Source: Candidatus Hydrogenedentota bacterium
GTDB taxonomy: Bacteria; Hydrogenedentota; Hydrogenedentia; Hydrogenedentales; SLHB01
Length of the DNA stretch: 6,196 bases
Direction of reading: 5' to 3'
Assembly: GCA_023384315.1 (NCBI GenBank)
Contig: JAHDWY010000184.1
Location: 1,586-7,781 of the forward strand
Each line of letters opens with the position of its first letter. Position 1 is the stretch's first letter. A program made the translations under genes and the position numbers. The notes beneath the pieces are model-generated. The model had not been told where the DNA came from. It did not search any database and saw only the letters and a list, made by a program, of their open reading frames with translations. Positions 4,947 through 6,196 of the stretch are shown in pieces.

Positions 4947-5783
4947 TCAGGGCCATTCTTCGCGGCGGAAGCGTTCGACGTAACGTTCACCGTCTTTCAT
5001 GAGGCCCAGCGCCCACTGGCGAATGCCTTCGAAGGTCTCGTCGGCCATGTCAGGCGTGTATTTGCTGAGCGAGGGTTCAAACTGGCTCACGTGTGCGGCG
5101 CTGGCTTTGACCTTCGTTTCGGCGATTTCCGTGATATCGACGGTGTAGTTTGGCTCTTCCGTGTAGTAGTAGAAGGCAAGAGGCACGTGGTAGGGCTTGA
5201 GCCCTTCGTCGAGCAGATGCTGCGGATAATAGAGGTGCCACTCGCTGGCGATGAAGGCGTCCTTCGTGATGAACGCGGCCATGCGGTGGTCGGTCTTGTG
5301 CCAGCGTTCGTGTGTGGTGCCGGGGTCAATGGTGAACACGGCATCGGGCTGGTATTTTTTCATGAGCCGGCAGGCTTCGCCACGCAATACGCGCGGGTTG
5401 GCGTACTCGAGATCGCCGTCTTCGTAGCCGAGCCAGATAATGTTCTCCTTGGGGATGCCCAGAATTTCACAGGCCTTCTCTTCTTCGGCGCGTCGGATTC
5501 TGGCTAAGCGCTCGCGGGTCATGTCCAGGTCGAGCGACCCCTTGTTGTCGTTCGTGTAGATGACCACGATGACCTTGTTACCGTTCGCCGCCAAGATGGA
5601 CATGATGCCGCCGCACAAGAAGGTGTCGTCGTCGGGATGGGGTGTGAAGACCAGGACCGTTTTCCCGGTCCAGGTCTCGATGCGACCTTCGGGTACGGCG
5701 GGATCTTCCTGCGCAGCGGCGATCGGAAGACCTGCAAGGCAGACGCAAGCGAAGAGAATCGCGAAACTGGAGAGTCTTATCAT
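4947..5783 (-). CDS. Exported PIG-L family deacetylase (LmbE-like)
   Basis: The protein has 278 residues from the ATG at 5783. Residues 1-24 form a signal peptide (MIRLSS, hydrophobic core, cleavage likely after 'IAAA'), so the enzyme is exported. 'VFTPHPDDDTFLCGG' (45-59) is the PIG-L signature: His49 and Asp52 are expected zinc ligands and Asp51 the general base. 'HKTDHR' (162-167) supplies the third zinc ligand, His166. Family members remove N-acetyl groups from GlcNAc-containing substrates (GlcNAc-PI, mycothiol and bacillithiol precursors, antibiotics). The secreted location suggests an extracytoplasmic amino-sugar substrate, but this is inference. The C-terminal half (about 181-278, with 'YYYTEEPNYTVDI' and 'KVKASAAHVSQF') is also typical of the family. 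It is transcribed convergently to the oxidoreductase operon and divergently from a lipoprotein gene, so it is probably its own unit. An upstream in-frame ATG at 5840 is rejected because it lies before the ribosome binding site. Confidence 0.93.
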   Translation of the reverse strand: MIRLSSFAILFACVCLAGLPIAAAQEDPAVPEGRIETWTGKTVLVFTPHPDDDTFLCGGIMSILAANGNKVIVVIYTNDNKGSLDLDMTRERLARIRRAEEEKACEILGIPKENIIWLGYEDGDLEYANPRVLRGEACRLMKKYQPDAVFTIDPGTTHERWHKTDHRMAAFITKDAFIASEWHLYYPQHLLDEGLKPYHVPLAFYYYTEEPNYTVDITEIAETKVKASAAHVSQFEPSLSKYTPDMADETFEGIRQWALGLMKDGERYVERFRREEWP

Positions 5784-5789
5784 GGGGCA

Positions 5790-5795
5790 CTCCTT
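5790..5795 (-). promoter_or_regulatory. Ribosome binding site of the PIG-L gene
   Basis: AAGGAG on the minus strand lies 6 nt before the ATG at 5783. It decides the start: the 19 extra codons from the ATG at 5840 would hide the signal peptide behind a non-hydrophobic extension. Confidence 0.85.
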
Positions 5796-5849
5796 TCTCA
5801 TTGGACGCAAGAACGTTATGTTGTCCGCGCCTCCGGTCACGCTATGCCG

Positions 5850-5877
5850 ATTTGAAGCGCGGACCGGCGTCAGTCAA
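5850..5877 (-). promoter_or_regulatory. Candidate promoter of the PIG-L gene
   Basis: On the minus strand TTGACT (5877-5872) is followed after 16 nt by TCAAAT (5855-5850): five and four matches to the sigma70 consensus. An 8-bp perfect inverted repeat, GTCCGCGC at 5823-5830 and GCGCGGAC at 5857-5864, has the -10 box in its loop and one arm in the spacer, so it could be an operator. Both are suggestions from sequence only. Confidence 0.3.
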
Positions 5878-6000
5878 CCTCCAAAAAGGCCTCACCGTTA
5901 TCTTGTAACACGTCGGGCAAGGGGCGATATACTTAGAAGAGCGGTCGTTGTGCCGCACCGCGGCAGGCTGTGTCGATCATATGGCGATTCGCATGTAAGA

Positions 6001-6005
6001 AGGAG
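6001..6005 (+). promoter_or_regulatory. Ribosome binding site that supports a GTG start
   Basis: AGGAG lies 7 nt before the GTG at 6013. No in-frame ATG gives a complete signal peptide, so the GTG start is chosen. Confidence 0.75.
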
Positions 6006-6012
6006 TCGGAGT

Positions 6013-6196
6013 GTGGGCATCCTGAAAAACGCTCTGCTTTACGCAACAATCTGTCTGGCCGGTTTCGCTCTGGTGGGATGCGATCTGGACGGCGAAGGAC
6101 TTAAGTGGGGTACGGCCGTCGCAGGCGATGAAACTCCGGACTTCCCGGACGATGGCGGCAATGGGGGCGAAGACCCGGGAGACGGAGGCAATGGCG
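6013..6196 (+). CDS. Lipoprotein with Gly/Asp-rich repeats (partial, C-terminus off right edge)
   Basis: Sixty-one codons are visible from a GTG start. Residues 1-22 form a type II signal peptide with the lipobox Leu20-Val21-Gly22-Cys23, so the mature protein would be a lipid-anchored envelope protein starting at Cys23. After 'CDLDGEGLKWGTAVAGDETPDFPD' the sequence turns into a low-complexity Gly/Asp/Asn/Glu/Pro stretch. A 10-residue unit 'DGGNGGEDPG' (47-56) is followed by the start of a second copy 'DGGNG' (57-61). Such acidic, flexible stretches often act as linkers between the membrane anchor and a folded domain. No folded domain is visible in the window, so function cannot be given. It is divergent from the PIG-L gene with 229 nt between them. 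A possible -10 box TATACT is at 5928-5933, with only a poorly spaced -35 candidate. Confidence 0.75.
   Translation, partial: MGILKNALLYATICLAGFALVGCDLDGEGLKWGTAVAGDETPDFPDDGGNGGEDPGDGGNG
6151..6196 (+). repeat. In-frame tandem repeat encoding a Gly/Asp-rich decapeptide
   Basis: A 30-bp unit starts at 6151 and a second copy starts at 6181 and is cut by the window edge. The copies differ at synonymous third positions (GAT/GAC, GGC/GGA), so the peptide is kept while the DNA varies. The total copy number cannot be seen. Confidence 0.6.

Noticed and set aside
5981..5998. Five-codon ORF (MAIRM) ending just before the lipoprotein ribosome binding site
   Set aside because: It has no ribosome binding site of its own and no regulatory codon run; likely chance, though the stop-to-site adjacency was noted.

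Overview
The window comes from a GC-rich bacterial genome. The gene set is a secreted glycosidase-like protein, a xylose-isomerase-like TIM-barrel protein, two Gfo/Idh/MocA oxidoreductases, an exported PIG-L deacetylase, a four-helix-bundle (S23) protein and a lipoprotein with Gly/Asp repeats. This mix is typical of carbohydrate-rich environmental lineages such as Hydrogenedentota, Planctomycetota, Lentisphaerota or Verrucomicrobiota. The assignment is a style-based guess; there is no marker gene in the window.

Layout: (1) 1-912, minus strand: 5' part of a secreted glycoside-hydrolase-like TIM-barrel protein running off the left edge. (2) 913-1053: divergent intergenic region with a perfect TATAAT box facing right. 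(3) 1054-4745, plus strand: a probable operon of sugar phosphate isomerase/epimerase-like protein, oxidoreductase 1, a small three-helix membrane protein and oxidoreductase 2. A four-helix-bundle gene flanked by inverted arrays of a 7-bp repeat sits between the first two genes. (4) 4746-4946: convergent intergenic region holding a second, unrelated A/T-rich repeat block and an imperfect inverted repeat. (5) 4947-5783, minus strand: exported PIG-L family deacetylase. (6) 5784-6012: divergent intergenic region. (7) 6013-6196, plus strand: start of a GTG-initiated lipoprotein that runs off the right edge.

How the genes may work together: the TIM-barrel protein and the two NAD(P)-dependent oxidoreductases fit oxidation and isomerisation or elimination of a sugar or sugar-like polyol. 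The substrate cannot be read from the sequence. The flanking exported hydrolase-like proteins (glycosidase-like and PIG-L) fit extracytoplasmic glycan processing but are not in the same transcription unit.

The most interesting structure is at 1871-2342: a four-helix-bundle ORF bounded by near-perfect 36-bp inverted repeats built from heptamers. Removing it in silico leaves a tight 14-nt operon junction with a strong ribosome binding site. This looks like a small mobile or dispersed cassette inserted exactly between two operon genes.
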